Notes under the pieces: generated by a model | Database searches by the model: none | Seen by the model: the letters and a program-made list of their open reading frames with translations, nothing else | What the model was told of the DNA's origin: nothing | Source of the DNA: Straminergon stramineum | Lineage: Eukaryota > Streptophyta > Bryopsida > Hypnales > Calliergonaceae | NCBI GenBank assembly: GCA_963920665.1 | Contig: OY987269.1 | Coordinates: forward strand, 18,912,501-18,976,500 | DNA length: 64,000 bases | Direction of reading: 5' to 3' | Translations under genes and position numbers: made by a program | In this document: in pieces, positions 12,216 to 23,755 of the stretch | Position numbering within the stretch: position 1 is the first letter of the stretch | Layout of the letters: every line of letters begins with the position of its first letter

Positions 12216-13230
12216 GGGTTAAACTTTTCTCTTACCTTTACAAAAACTTCATTGTATCCTTAAAATTTATAACTCAAAACATTATCATTAGTTGTAATCT
12301 ATCTTTAGGTAGTATAGAGTCTTCTCTCCCCAATTAGAAGTACACAGTTCCAACATAACTCACTCTTCCTTAACCCCTAATTGCCCAGTTGACTATATAT
12401 GGTCGATTTGAAATTTCAAGCCCATTTGTATGCAAGTAGTTAAATTCCTCTGACCAGTTTTTTTTAAAATTGGGTAGTTGTGAGGGTTAACTATTGAAAA
12501 CTTTCATTTTTCATTGAGAAAAGTACATATTCAATTATTGAGAGGTCTTCAAAGGCATATATGTACTAAAAGTGGAGTGTAAAGCTTGCTAATTTTATTG
12601 CATTTCCCAGCTTTATGCATGCTTGGCAATTTCATTTGATTTGAGATCTAAGAAATTGTACTTATCCATTTGCTTTGAGAATAGTCCCAATGAAAAGTTT
12701 AAAGTCTTTTCATGATTTTCACCATTGAAAATTTCAACATGCAACTATTTATTTGAAGCTATTTGCAATTTCTACTTAAAAACAAAAATTACATTTCAAC
12801 AATTGCAAGGTGGATTGTGTAAAGAGTTTGATGTTTTTTCATGTGAAATTAAGTTTTTTGGAAGTGCATTTTAGTATGATAACACTCTTTGAAGTTGTTC
12901 ATGTTACCTCCAATCCCAAAAAACATTTATATGCAAATTTTTGAAACATTGTGGACAAAGATAACATACTAAAAATAGAAAATATACATTTTCTTTGGTA
13001 TAATCTCACAACTCCGAGGAAATTTCGCACTCAAAATTGGTGTGCATACTAATAAACAAGCTCTATTAACATCTGTAGGGTTAGATTTGGAAAAAAAACA
13101 ATTTGCTTCATTGAGGATAACTACAAGACAATGCTTTTTTTTCATAGTCAAAACACACTTGAAAAGGCTTGGGCATTTAGGGCTAAGAGGAATTGTGCAT
13201 ATGGGACCCAAGATGAATCCATCAATTCTT
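12216..13230. other. Intergenic DNA, no gene seen
   Basis: AT-rich, with opposite overlapping frames at 12969-13289 that are not credible as genes. No repeat boundary recognised. Confidence 0.5.
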
Positions 13231-13725
13231 ACCTTTAAGTTAGGTTGTTTGTTTATTTTGTTTTGTTTGTTACATTGAGATCTCCTCAATCATGTATCAT
13301 GTGGTTGCATTCTTGGTACTATCAAAAAATCCTTTGCAAAGAGGGGTGCACGGGCTTTGTTTTGTCACATTTGGACCTAAGGTGTGAAAGTTATTGAATT
13401 TCAAAGTTTTTATGAATTAAATTATTAGAAAATTATTTTTACTTTTATTTTGGTTGTGGCAACGGCACAAGCATACTAGTCCATACCTTTAAGTTAGGTT
13501 GTTTGTTTTGTTTGTTACAGTGAGATCTCCAAGACTGTGCATCCCCTTGTCGCATTCATACTACCATCAAAAATCCCTTGGTAAGGAAGGGTTGAAGGGT
13601 GCTCTATTTTTGGACGTTTCAACCTACAATGTGAAAATTATGAATTTTTGAGTTACTTTTAATTTAAAAATTAGAAAATTATTTTTATTTTTATTTTGAC
13701 TATACCAATGGCACATTACACACTA
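13231..13725 (+). repeat. Tandem duplication of a dispersed ~250-bp repeat
   Basis: Copy 1 (about 13231-13488) and copy 2 (about 13484-13725) both run: ACCTTTAAGTTAGGTTGTTTG, GTGAGATCTCC, ATCAAAAA.TCC, GGGTGCACGGGCTTTG or its decayed form, GTGTGAAAGTTAT, TTAGAAAATTATTTTTA, ending in a GTGGCAACGGCACA..ACTAGT word. A third partial copy lies at 32820-33092. No target duplication or family could be assigned. Confidence 0.6.
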
Positions 13726-14760
13726 GTTTGGATTATACAAAATTAGAACAATATCACAATTATATGAAATTGTGCTAAACATACTTAAAGCTTTGTTTTG
13801 TGCATCTACATTTGTTTGGGAATTTTGGACTAGAGAAATAGTTTGGAAAACCCTAGGTCTAAAAGCGAGAAAGAGTTGCCTGTTATAATCAACTTCAAAT
13901 TTATATTGGTCAAACCTTATATACTTTCAATCAATGATTTTTTTGTCTTTCTATAGAAGTAACCAATTGTTTCTTCAATAGTCATGTATCATACTTAGTG
14001 ATATCTATATCAAAACTAGGTGATATATGTAATAGTTGGCTATTGAGCTTGTACATCAATGGTAATTTAGCTATTTAGATTGAAAAATATGAAGTTTTCC
14101 TTAGCAAAAAATGGCCAACATCTTTTGATTGTATCCAACTAGCAAAAAATCTTGCATATGAAAAACATTACTCCCAATTTGTACATGTTTCAAGGTCAAA
14201 CACTAAAAATTTTGTAAAGGATATGCTACCTTAGATCTTGAAGATCATGCAAATAGTTTATTGTTCATTATGACATTGGAATTTGTATGGTGTCTAATTA
14301 CAAACAAAATTCAACACTGTGAGGCTTTTCAACTTCTTGTCATTTAGGGTTAACCAACTAACAAGAATATAATATATAAAGTAATGACTTAAAACAATTG
14401 CTAATTTGCTAACTTACTTGGATATGAACATGATGAAATGTTGCTAGCTACATGTGGCTTGCCTCTAGATTGGTGAAGATAAATCTATTGATTGAGTTGG
14501 AATAAAATTAGAAGCGTTTGTGCATAGGCAATAGGTTCTTGTGCTCTTTGAGGTTAAGTATCCCATCTCTAATTATTTATAGTGGAATAGAAGATGATAA
14601 ATAACTTGCTCTTCATCATGGTCACAAGTCATGTACCCACATGTTGTGTTGAAAATTTAAGGTCTTTTACCTCAAAGATACACCAAAAATTTCCTCCTCA
14701 GAATAGACTAGTAGACTCTTAATTTACTCCAACCCATAAAGTAGGTTGGAGTTTAGCATT
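13726..14760. other. Intergenic DNA, no gene seen
   Basis: AT-rich sequence without a supported feature. It leads into the GC-richer upstream region of the gene that starts at 15018. Confidence 0.5.
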
Positions 14761-15017
14761 TCAGTGGCTACCTTGGTCATGCGGAAATGCATTTTTCGGA
14801 ATGATGTCCAGAGGCTCCTTGCTAACATAGCGCAGAAATCACCCAGCTGAAAGTTCAAAGAAACCCGAAACCCGAAACCTCAAAGCTCTCATCTCTATCA
14901 TTACTTCGGGCTCACAAATCTGGCCTCCTAGGGTTCCCCGATTGCAGATCGCCTTGTGTTTGCCTCATTCAATTTTTTTGGTGTTCATTGAGGAGAATTG
15001 TCAACCGAGCTGCAGTT
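14761..15017 (+). promoter_or_regulatory. Upstream region / 5' UTR of the Rab-GGTase beta gene
   Basis: Base composition rises in GC about 250 bases before the start codon, typical of a plant proximal promoter and 5' UTR. It holds AAACCCGAAACCCGAAACC (about 14859-14877) and a CT-rich stretch (CTCATCTCTATC). I see no convincing TATA box and cannot place a transcription start. Confidence 0.4.
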
Positions 15018-18000
15018 ATGGGAGAGCTTTGCTTAGAGAAGCATGTGGATTACATCCTAGCGCTCGACAAGGTGAATATTTGCGTAGCTTTTCTCGGCTT
15101 TTGATGTTAAGAATTTAGGATATGAAGGATTTAGGGTTCAGAGCGATGGCAGACCTCTCTAGATTGAGGACCAAATTGGACATGAGCGAGTGTAGTGGCT
15201 GTGCTGTGGATTTGTTGTGGTCGAATTGGAGTGTTGGATTTAGGGTTTGGAGAGAGAAGGTGGTGAGGGGGACTGATTGATGGGGTTTGCGATTGACAAT
15301 GTATCATGTGTATTAGAACAGATTTGGGTTTGGGGCGATTCCAGTCGAGGAGCTGTTTTAAGTAGATTTGACAAGATTGAGTGTAGCTGCTGTTTTTTGG
15401 TAGAATTGGAGCTAGTTTTTAGGGTTTGGGCGAGAAGTTGTTGGTGATGGGCAGGAATCATGGATGGCATTTGCGATTGACTGTGGATCTCGTGTAGAAT
15501 TTTTTTGGCTCTGGACGGTTCCGTATCTTAAGAATCTTTGTAGATCTAGGAGCAGATTTGACCAGAGTGCGTGTAGTGCCTGTTTGTGGAAGAATTGGAG
15601 TGTTAATTTTAGGTTTTGGGGGTAGAAGATGGTTGTGATTGATGGGGCTATGGTGGGGCTTTGTAGAAAAAGGATTTTGACGCTATGGTGATGGAGCACT
15701 TGCGCATGAGCGGTGCGTACTAGGGGCTCACTGCGTTGGACTTTATGGGACGTCTTGGCGACATGAACTTTGATGAGATCGTTTCTTGGATTCTCAAGTG
15801 CCAGGATGAGTGCGGTGCGCCTCTACTTTCATTGAGTATTTAGGATTAGGGTTGCAATTGCTTTCGATAGATACCTTTTATACTCGTCTATTCATACACT
15901 TGATTGGACTTCAATTAGCAAATGGTGTAAGCATGCCTTGGTTAATCTCTGTGGCCACTGGTCTTTGAATGTTAATGGTGGTGTACAACCTACAGTGGTC
16001 ACTCAGTGGTTTAAAATCTCCAAAGTCTGGCATCTTTCTCATTCATAGGAAATTTAGACATAGTAATGAGAATTTGATCTCCACAGAATTCGGCTCTTGT
16101 ACTCAAGGGGATGTAACCGCAAATTACTCAATGCTACATATTGGTCAAAATACTTTTAAGGGTTGCAAATAGTATCCTTTACCTTGGGTCTTGAAATGCG
16201 AATGGGAAAATTGTCACACGCAGGGTTTTTTGGAGGAAATTATGAGCACGACCCGCATATCTTGTACACGCTAAGTGCTGTGCAAATTTCGGCCCTGTTT
16301 GACAGACTGGATGTGGTGGACGCAGATAAGATTGCGTCATGTATCCTTATTCCTGAGACTTGCCCAGATTATTCTCTTATCAATATCTTTTTCTTGATGC
16401 AAAATATTTCGGTTTGATAATGCAACCTACTGATGGTCTTTTTGAGAATTGCAAAGCGAACATGGCTGTTGGGTTGCTTGAAGGGTTAATCTTTGTCAAC
16501 TTTTCAGGGGCAATACTGTTTATATTTCAAAAGATCCCCCATTAGATTGACTAAGTTACTAACGGTAAGTTAATGTAAATATAATAGGCCATTGTATCAA
16601 TATTAAGTTAGTGTTAGTTGCCAATGTAATTTCGAGTTCATCTTAATGACATTAACAGCAAACTCACATTAAAGTAATACTTCATTAACTCATCATGAGG
16701 ACTATATGACTATTAACTTAACAGTGATAACTTTGTCAATGTAACGGAGAGCTTTTCTGATGTACGTGGTTAGGTGTTGAAAGAACTTTTTGTTCACCTA
16801 ATGTGCAAGAAGGCAATACTGTGTTGGTATATTGTTTGAGTTCCTTGACCTTCAGGAATGCAGACATTGCAGGATTACAGAATGAAGATGGGTCATTTTC
16901 TGGTGATGAATGGGGAGAGATTGACACTCGGTATGCTCTACTTTCAGTCTCAGGTGCTACTTTTGCCCCCCTCCCTCGTTCATACCTGCGAGGAGGAGTT
17001 GCATTCGTGGCATCCGAACTCACGCCGCATTTCTCACTTTCACAGTCACACATTTTCCAACCGATTTTTGGTCTTTCACTCTATATTACTACTCAGATTG
17101 TAACTTCAAATGCCAGTGCATTTTTTGTTTATCATGGGGTAGGTTTTTCTCACTTGTGCACTTGTTTGTGTGGAACAGCTTTTCTTATTGCACCATCTGC
17201 TGCCTGTCTTTGCTGAAGCGGCTTGACAGGATCGATCTTGAAAAGGCCTGCAACTTTGTTGCCTCGTTCAAGAATTTTGATGGTGGCTTTGGTTGCATTC
17301 CTGGCGGAGAATCCCACGCAGGCCAAAGTAAGATCCCAACCCACTTTTGGAGGTTCAAATATGTCCTTCAGGACCAGATTGAGCGCAAGAAACTCAATGA
17401 TTATTTTTCCCTGGTTGGATCTTTGTATTGAAACCAACCCCAAAGTGGCCAATCCTTTATCTATACGAATTGAAATAAATCATCTTGGAAGCTTCAAAGT
17501 AGGTGACAAAATGCATCAATAGTAAGAAGATATAAATACTCTACATTTTTGAGGTGAAATAGATCATTAGGAAGCTTTAAGGTACCAAAAATTTCCAAGA
17601 GAAAGCCGATGTCATGCCCGTCATTTTGAACAATAGAAATATGTTTTGAAAAGTTACTATTTTTTTCCATTAGCTTCCAAAAGCAGGCCTTCCATTTTTA
17701 GCTTGGTTACTTAGGGATTAATCATTATTTGTAAGTCAACCTTCCTAATTATGTGAATTTGTTCGTTGCAGCTTTTTGTTGTGTCGCAACACTTGCAATA
17801 GGTGGCGCCCTCCACCATGTGGATAGAGATCTGTTAGGCTGGTGGTTGGCTGAACGATAAGTAAAATCAGGGGGTCTCAATGGTCGCCCTGAGAAACTTC
17901 CAGATGTAAGTGTTTGATCAGAATTATTGAACATTTGAGTCTCTGTAACCAAAAATACAGAAACTTTAAAAGTCTGACATTCTTGTAGAGAGCATGAGCT

Positions 18001-19575
18001 TAAGATTGTGCACGAATGGAATTCCTGGGATTACTTTTCTAGGGGTGTTGAGACAGCTACTCAAGAATGTTATTTTGAAGGATGGACCATGCGTCTCTAT
18101 ACACGTACTGCTTTCTGTGTATAGTTGGGTAGTTGTGTTCATTTGGATACGCTAGTCAAGGGGGCATGCTCTGCAGTTGTGTGCTTTATGAGTTATGTTA
18201 TCATTGATCATCTTTTCAGTGAAGTCTGGACATGTAATACTTGCAATAGGCAATGCAATTCTTTATGCTTTGATATTGAGCAAGTTTTTGTTTTTGTCAG
18301 GTTTGTTATTCTTGGTGGGTTCTTGCTAGCCTAGTCATAGTGGACTGGGTGCACTGGATTGACAAGAAAATGCTTGAGCAATTTATTCTCGATTGCCAGG
18401 TTAGTTTCTATTTCTTAACCTTTAAATACCTGTCAGTTTTAGACAAAACTTAGATGTGTTGTGACATTTGTCTTCTACAAGTTTTTTGGAAGTTAACCTT
18501 AAACATTTGACTTTTATAATCCACCAAAAATAAAGATATTGCTTTTAGTATCTGACTTTTGTTATGCTAGGCTAAATTCCAAGGTTATCAACATGGTAAA
18601 GTAAAGGTAAGTTTCCATGCGTTGATAGACCGCTAAATTGATATCGATCTGATGGTCGGTGGGAGAAGTGAACTTCATTCATTAGATCGATATTAGGCTG
18701 GCTATTTGGTGGTACGTGAAAACTTAGTCTGATTCTTCTAGATTTTGTTATTTTATCCGTTCTAAGTCTTTAAATCTTTTATATATAATACGGATTACAT
18801 TTTTTATCAATGACAAAATGCACGAGGATTTTGATTTATCAATATTTGGGACAGTATGTATTTGGGAATTGCTAATTGTACAAGTACAAGGTCAACTTGA
18901 TTTGGATTCTAGAGACATCGAAGGCATTTTCCTTGAGTCTCTCAAATGGATGAAAACAATCTCCAAAGAGGATGGAGTTACCATAATTATATGTTCTCCT
19001 AGGCATATTGGAGTGCTGTGACTCATTGGTTCACTAATCATGAAGACACTCAGAAGGGATGATGTCCAGTTTTTAGACGATTCCCATCCTGTTTTTGGCT
19101 AAGGGGCTCCGCATTGAATTCTTTGTTTATGAAAATTGCTGGTAGGGCCTATCGACGATTTTGGTTCACTTCGTTACAATATTTGGATTTGTTTGTCGCA
19201 GGATCCAGAATCAAGGGGAATATCTGATAGACCAGATGACGCTGTCGACGTTTTTCATACATTCTTTGGTGTTGCAGGTGCTGATCCTTATCAATCTAAG
19301 ATTCTTATTTTCCCTGCTTTCCGATTTCTTATACTGTATCTCTGTGGTTATACTTCAACGAGGGTGGGAGGTAAAGGTTATAGCACATGTTATTTGTAGT
19401 TTTTAAATTCTACTTCTAGAAGTGAAGACGGTTTCTAATTGTGTGGTGTTTTCGAGCAGGATTGTCTTTGCTGGAATTTCCAGGACTAGCAACTATTGAT
19501 CCCGCCTATGCTCTTCCTGTGGATGTAGTGAACAGAGTATTTTTTGCTTCAAAGGATCAACCGCCAGTCTCTTAG
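15018..19575 (+). pseudogene. RGTB: Rab geranylgeranyltransferase (GGTase-II) beta subunit, two in-frame stops
   Basis: Nine exons: 15018-15071, 15667-15814, 16224-16340, 16864-16930, 17179-17327, 17772-17905, 18301-18399, 19202-19277, 19460-19575. Every intron is GT-AG and all phases join, giving 320 codons including the stop, the family's normal length. The start reads MGELCLEKHVDYIL; later hallmarks are [66 protein letters not shown] and [13 protein letters not shown]. Zinc ligands fit Asp223, Cys225 and His275. The enzyme works with an alpha subunit and Rab escort protein to add geranylgeranyl groups to Rab GTPases. Here codon 37 is TAG (15721-15723) where the family has Trp in AYWGL, and codon 208 is TAA (17858-17860) where Gln is expected after ER. 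Either stop would remove the active site. Everything else looks conserved, so inactivation is recent, or these are sequence errors or a rare allele. Confidence 0.88.
15170..15660 (+). repeat. Three degenerate tandem units in intron 1
   Basis: Units begin near 15170, 15365 and 15553 (spacing about 190 bp). Each contains GATTTGAC-like start, GAGTGTAG.G.CTGT, GAATTGGAG, TTAGGGTTTGG, GAGAAG.TGGTG and GATGGGG; units 1 and 2 also share TTTGCGATTGAC. They fill nearly all of the 595-base first intron, so the intron grew by local duplication. Confidence 0.65.
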
Positions 19576-20412
19576 CTTCTAGTCATGAACCCTTTTTCCG
19601 ATCAGAATAATATTTACGAGAGGGCAAGTAGTATGGAGATTTTAGGACCACTGTAAGTCTTTGTATACATGTAAATAGATTCAAGTATACATGTATGAGC
19701 TACACTCTTAAGTAATATCTAGTGTGGACCTCTTTATTTGACGCCATTTTTTTACTGCACCAATCATCTTGCATCCACCTGCTGAAAATCTCAAGGCTTG
19801 ATGACAACTCTCCTATACTTCAATAACAGGTAAGGTGCCCACCTTGTTTTGGAACCTACTTACACTACGTAGACAGAAGAGTGTACCTTCTTGAGAAGAG
19901 ACATCACCTCTTCTTGTGTGGCAGGATTCTAAGTGTGTTTCTTCACAACCTGTTTCTGAATGATGTGTTTCCTTTGTGGTTAGGATGAAGAGCTCCAGTG
20001 GGAGAATGACGTGTTTGGTTTCGTCCAGTCCTACGTGATAAGCTTAGCTGCTTCAACTTGATAAACAGAGAGGACTTCAAACCTGACAGCATTGTACCGC
20101 TTCATGAGAAACGTTTTATATTATTCTATCAATCTAGCTCAGAAAGTGGCATGGCAAGTGGCGCTAGGATTGGCAGAGATGATATCGTGTGTGCAAATCA
20201 GGAGTCAATGGCTTCTGCGGAGCGCAAAGAATTTATGTCCAACTCGATCATTCTTGTCAGAGTGTCAGACCCACCAGGAATTTGATTCATCACCTGCAAA
20301 AGCTATCATGGCCCCTATCATCATCAGGAGCTTCAATTTAATATTTTCAAATTCGTTCGTTTACAGTTTGTTTGTTTCTGTTTTGAATTAATTTAACATT
20401 GAAACACTGAGA
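19576..20412 (+). other. 3' flank of the Rab-GGTase beta gene
   Basis: GC-intermediate sequence after the TAG at 19573-19575, probably 3' UTR at first. A palindromic TATACATGTA pair lies around 19661-19695. Two overlapping open frames at 20058-20391 show no recognisable domain. Confidence 0.4.
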
Positions 20413-21390
20413 TTAACCCCTCACCGCCGCAGGGGACGAAAAGTGTCCTCAGGTCAAATTCAAAGTCCTGTAACTTTTGCATCAGATGTCCGAATCCAAT
20501 AAAATTTGTTGGAAAAGTTGAGCTCTCTCTTCTAGTTTTTGTGGTAAAATTTTCAGATCAATCCAAGATGTACTGAATTTTTGGAAGCCAATCGAAGTTC
20601 CCAAGTTCAATTCAAGTTCACCAAACTGCATTTGATGGCTGCAACTTCAGGGGCTTGTTTCTCCTTCATCCAATGCTCGTTTTCAATAAAATTTGTTAGG
20701 TTGTGTTCCCCTTGAAGTCTAGTTATTGTGGTAGAATTTTCATGCCAATCCAAGTTGTTTTGAATGTTTAGGAGCAATTCGAAGTTCAAAATCCCGACAT
20801 TTTTGAATTAGAGTGAACTTCAGTGGCTTGTTTCTTCTTCATACAATGTTTGTTTCCAATAATTTTTTTTGGAAAAGTTGTGCATACTTGTCTAGTTTGT
20901 GTGTACAAAATTTCATATCCATCTAAGAAGTTATGAGTGACTGAGAAGCATTTTAGTAGGAGGAGGTTCAGTTTTTGATGTGTTTTTCACAACTTTTCTT
21001 GCTGTTTTTTGACATTTCAAAGCCATTTTGCTGACACAATGTGTTAATTAAATGATATTTTTTTTCATCAATGTGTTTGTATGCTGATTTTGAATCACTT
21101 ATTAGTTTAAAGTTTCTTCACTTGAGTAGATTTAGAAACCGAATTTCACCTCCAAATGTGTTTTGGGGAAAATTTAAGCATCCTTTTTCAACACTAAAAC
21201 ATTATAATCTTGCAATTTATGCAGTCAAATGACACCAAATTTGTTGCAAGCCATCTACAACAAGTGCACTACAAGATCATACAAGATCGTACCATTGAGA
21301 TCTCTATAACTTATTAAAATTTATATTTGTAACACTTCAAAAGGAATGCTGTTCTTGGAGCCGTTTGGGCCTGCGGCGGTGAGGGGTTAA
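20413..21390 (+). mobile_element. TTAA-type non-autonomous transposon, group E, 978 bp
   Basis: Bounded by TTAA at 20413 and 21387 with perfect 17-bp terminal inverted repeats CCCCTCACCGCCGCAGG. Just inside the left repeat is a mini-palindrome, GGAC-GAAAAGT-GTCC. The interior is AT-rich and non-coding and includes three diverged units of about 180 bp (see separate entry). TTAA duplication with CCC termini is the hallmark of the piggyBac superfamily. No transposase is present, so mobility would need a partner elsewhere. Confidence 0.85.
20470..20950 (+). repeat. Three diverged units inside the group E element
   Basis: Units near 20480, 20660 and 20840 each contain (A/T)CCAATAAAATTTGTT-like text, a CTTGTCTAGTT..TGTGGTA word and AATTTTCAT..CCAATCCAAG.TGT. 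The spacing is about 175-180 bp. They are noticeably diverged from one another, so the amplification predates recent spread. Confidence 0.6.
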
Positions 21391-23110
21391 GCATGGAATG
21401 CTCAGTTATGATGTCTTGCAGACAGTGAGTGAGTGTGTGAACATCTCCTGCGCAACACTGAACTAGGCTCGCTACCTGCAACCCGTTGTCTTCGGCGGTG
21501 GCCAAACTTCTCCCCCTGGCTGGCACAATTTGGTCCCTCGCACGGAATTGAACGGTATTGCAACCATGTTTGCCACTTGAATTGAATGCACTTCGTACAT
21601 TTTAAGTGGTGTTATGGGTGTAATAAATGGGGATTTTCTTTGTGAAATTTGGAAGTTCACTTAGAGCAATCATGTCTCCGCTTCAGTATTTTCTAATTTT
21701 ATGATGATAAGGGCTTTTTGTTTAGCTTGAAAAAACGTTGGAGGTGCACATACTGTATCTTACCTATGACAATTTCTCTATACATAATGGTCTGTGGAGC
21801 AATATTACTTCTCTTCTTGCAGATAGTCTACAGGGTGGATTGTTTGTTGGGGGCAATTATTGTGAAGATTGGTTGCAAGATCTAACGAGACTGGATACTG
21901 AAAAAATGTGAAAAATGAAAGCGAAAAAACCCAAAATAGTCATGAAATCAATGAATAAGATTTGCAGTGACAAAAAATTATAATAGAGTCCTCTAACTTT
22001 GAAGAAGTATATCAAAGTGAATTGCTTTTGGTTTGATTTATTTATGCTATCTATTCATTGAGAGCAATATTGATACCTACATGTAGATATTATATTTTCA
22101 AAATACAATATTTTGTTGCTATTTTGGTTTATAGTTGAAATTTTGAAATGGAATCAAGAATGTAGTGATATAGAGACAATCAATGACAACAATTTTTTTA
22201 GAGGTAGAAGCTTAAAAATTTTGGAAAGTGACAAAGTTGACAGTTGACAATCATTGAAACTTAGAACAAAGTAGCATCCTAAAATTTTAGAAAGGTGTAG
22301 GACAATTGTTTTCCTTAAAGAGAAAATTCACTCAAAAGTTTTGATTTTTTTTGAGGGAAAATTTGGTGATTCATATGTCTTTTTCAAGTGGATGAAATAG
22401 CCAAAGTGCTACAAAACATTGGAAGTATATTGAGCCCTTTGGGATGAAAGTATGTGATTTTGGATCAATAAATGAGTACTTATCCATGTCTTCAATATTT
22501 CATCCATCTCCATACATGTAAATTATAACTTCACTACAATGCACATTGTTTTTAACACTTCTATGTTGTAAAAGAATTCTCCTCTTAGAGAGTCAATATT
22601 GACTAGGTAGATGATCTTTTTTTTTCAAAAGCTTATTGTGTGAGTCTACAAAATGGATGAAGAATATTCATCCAATTTTGTTGAAAAACAATTTCTATCT
22701 ATTCTTCAACAATGTGCCTAGCTTGATCACTTATACTTCATGACTTTGTTCAAGCATTAGAAAAAATTTAGCTACATTGGAAGACCATTTCAAGCTAGTT
22801 CTCCATGTTGGAAACCAGTCACTGCAAGCCAAAATTTTAAATTATTTTAAAATGAAAAAATAATAATAATAATAATTTTTTTATTGTTACCTGACTTGTC
22901 TATTGCTTGGCCACATCAGCCTACTGCTAATGTCGAATTCCCATAGTTTGAGTACTCGTGGGAATTCACAGGCTTCCAAAGTAGCTAAATTTTTTTAGTA
23001 TTTTCCAATACATTCATTTCAAGGCCATCTAAGTCCATGAGGCTTAGGTAGTTGAGAGCCATTCACACTAGTCTTTCAAACATGTTATCTTTCTTCTTCC
23101 TTTGCTCATT
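21391..23110. other. Intergenic DNA, no gene seen
   Basis: A GC-richer patch (21391-21600) has short opposite frames but no recognisable product. The rest is AT-rich. A partial group J repeat lies at 22805-22990. Confidence 0.5.
22805..22990 (+). repeat. Dispersed repeat, group J, partial copy
   Basis: Begins GGAAACCAG like 37380, has an AT-rich centre (including TAATAATAATAATAAT), then GCTAATGTCG and the hairpin TTCCCATAG...CGTGGGAA at 22939-22965. Boundaries approximate. Confidence 0.4.
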
Positions 23111-23755
23111 TTAACCCCTAAATGCCCAAGGCCTATTTGGAGCTTCTTGAAATTTGATCTAAATTGAACAAAAAGTCAACATTTTTATAAGTTGTATCAA
23201 TTTCTTTTGAATTGTAACCATACAAATTCAAACTAGACATGTTAGAGATCACATAGGAAAAGAAAACATAACAATATCACTTACAAATTGAAAGATTATA
23301 ATGTTTGATCATGAGGATGTAAAAATTGTGAAAAATTTTCAATTCACTTTTTGCATGTCAACTCTAAAAAGTTGGTCACTAAAAAAATATGAGGTTATAG
23401 GGCCCAGCATGCACAACCCCAATCAATTTACAGTTTTTCAAAATCTATTCTACAATTTTTTTAAATGAATTTCTAATGTGATTTTGCCTCCAAGATCTAG
23501 TGTATTTGAGGGTCATTTTCAAGAGCCCTCAACACTACGGGAAGTCAAGATTGCAATGGGCATCCTTGCACTAAATCTTCTATAGAAAAATCATAATCCT
23601 TTATTTTTCAGATCAACTTTTTGATCCTAAAACTAGACTTCAAAAAGAATTCTCCAAAAATACAAACTACAAATAATAGCAATTTGGTTGGCTTTTACTT
23701 AACTTCAAACTTTTCGAAACACCATAATCTGGTGCCCTGGGCATTTAGGGGTTAA
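23111..23755 (+). mobile_element. TTAA-type element, group C copy 1, 645 bp
   Basis: TTAA at 23111 and 23752. Left terminus CCCCTAAATGCCCAAGG, right terminus the complement of CCCCTAAATGCCCAGGG (one mismatch). The interior is non-coding and matches, in reverse, the element at 51654-52319. Confidence 0.85.

Noticed and set aside
15721..17860. RNA editing or stop readthrough rescuing the Rab-GGTase beta gene
   Set aside because: Editing of this kind is known from plant organelles, not nuclear mRNAs, and two different stop codons would both need correction; a pseudogene or sequence error is simpler.
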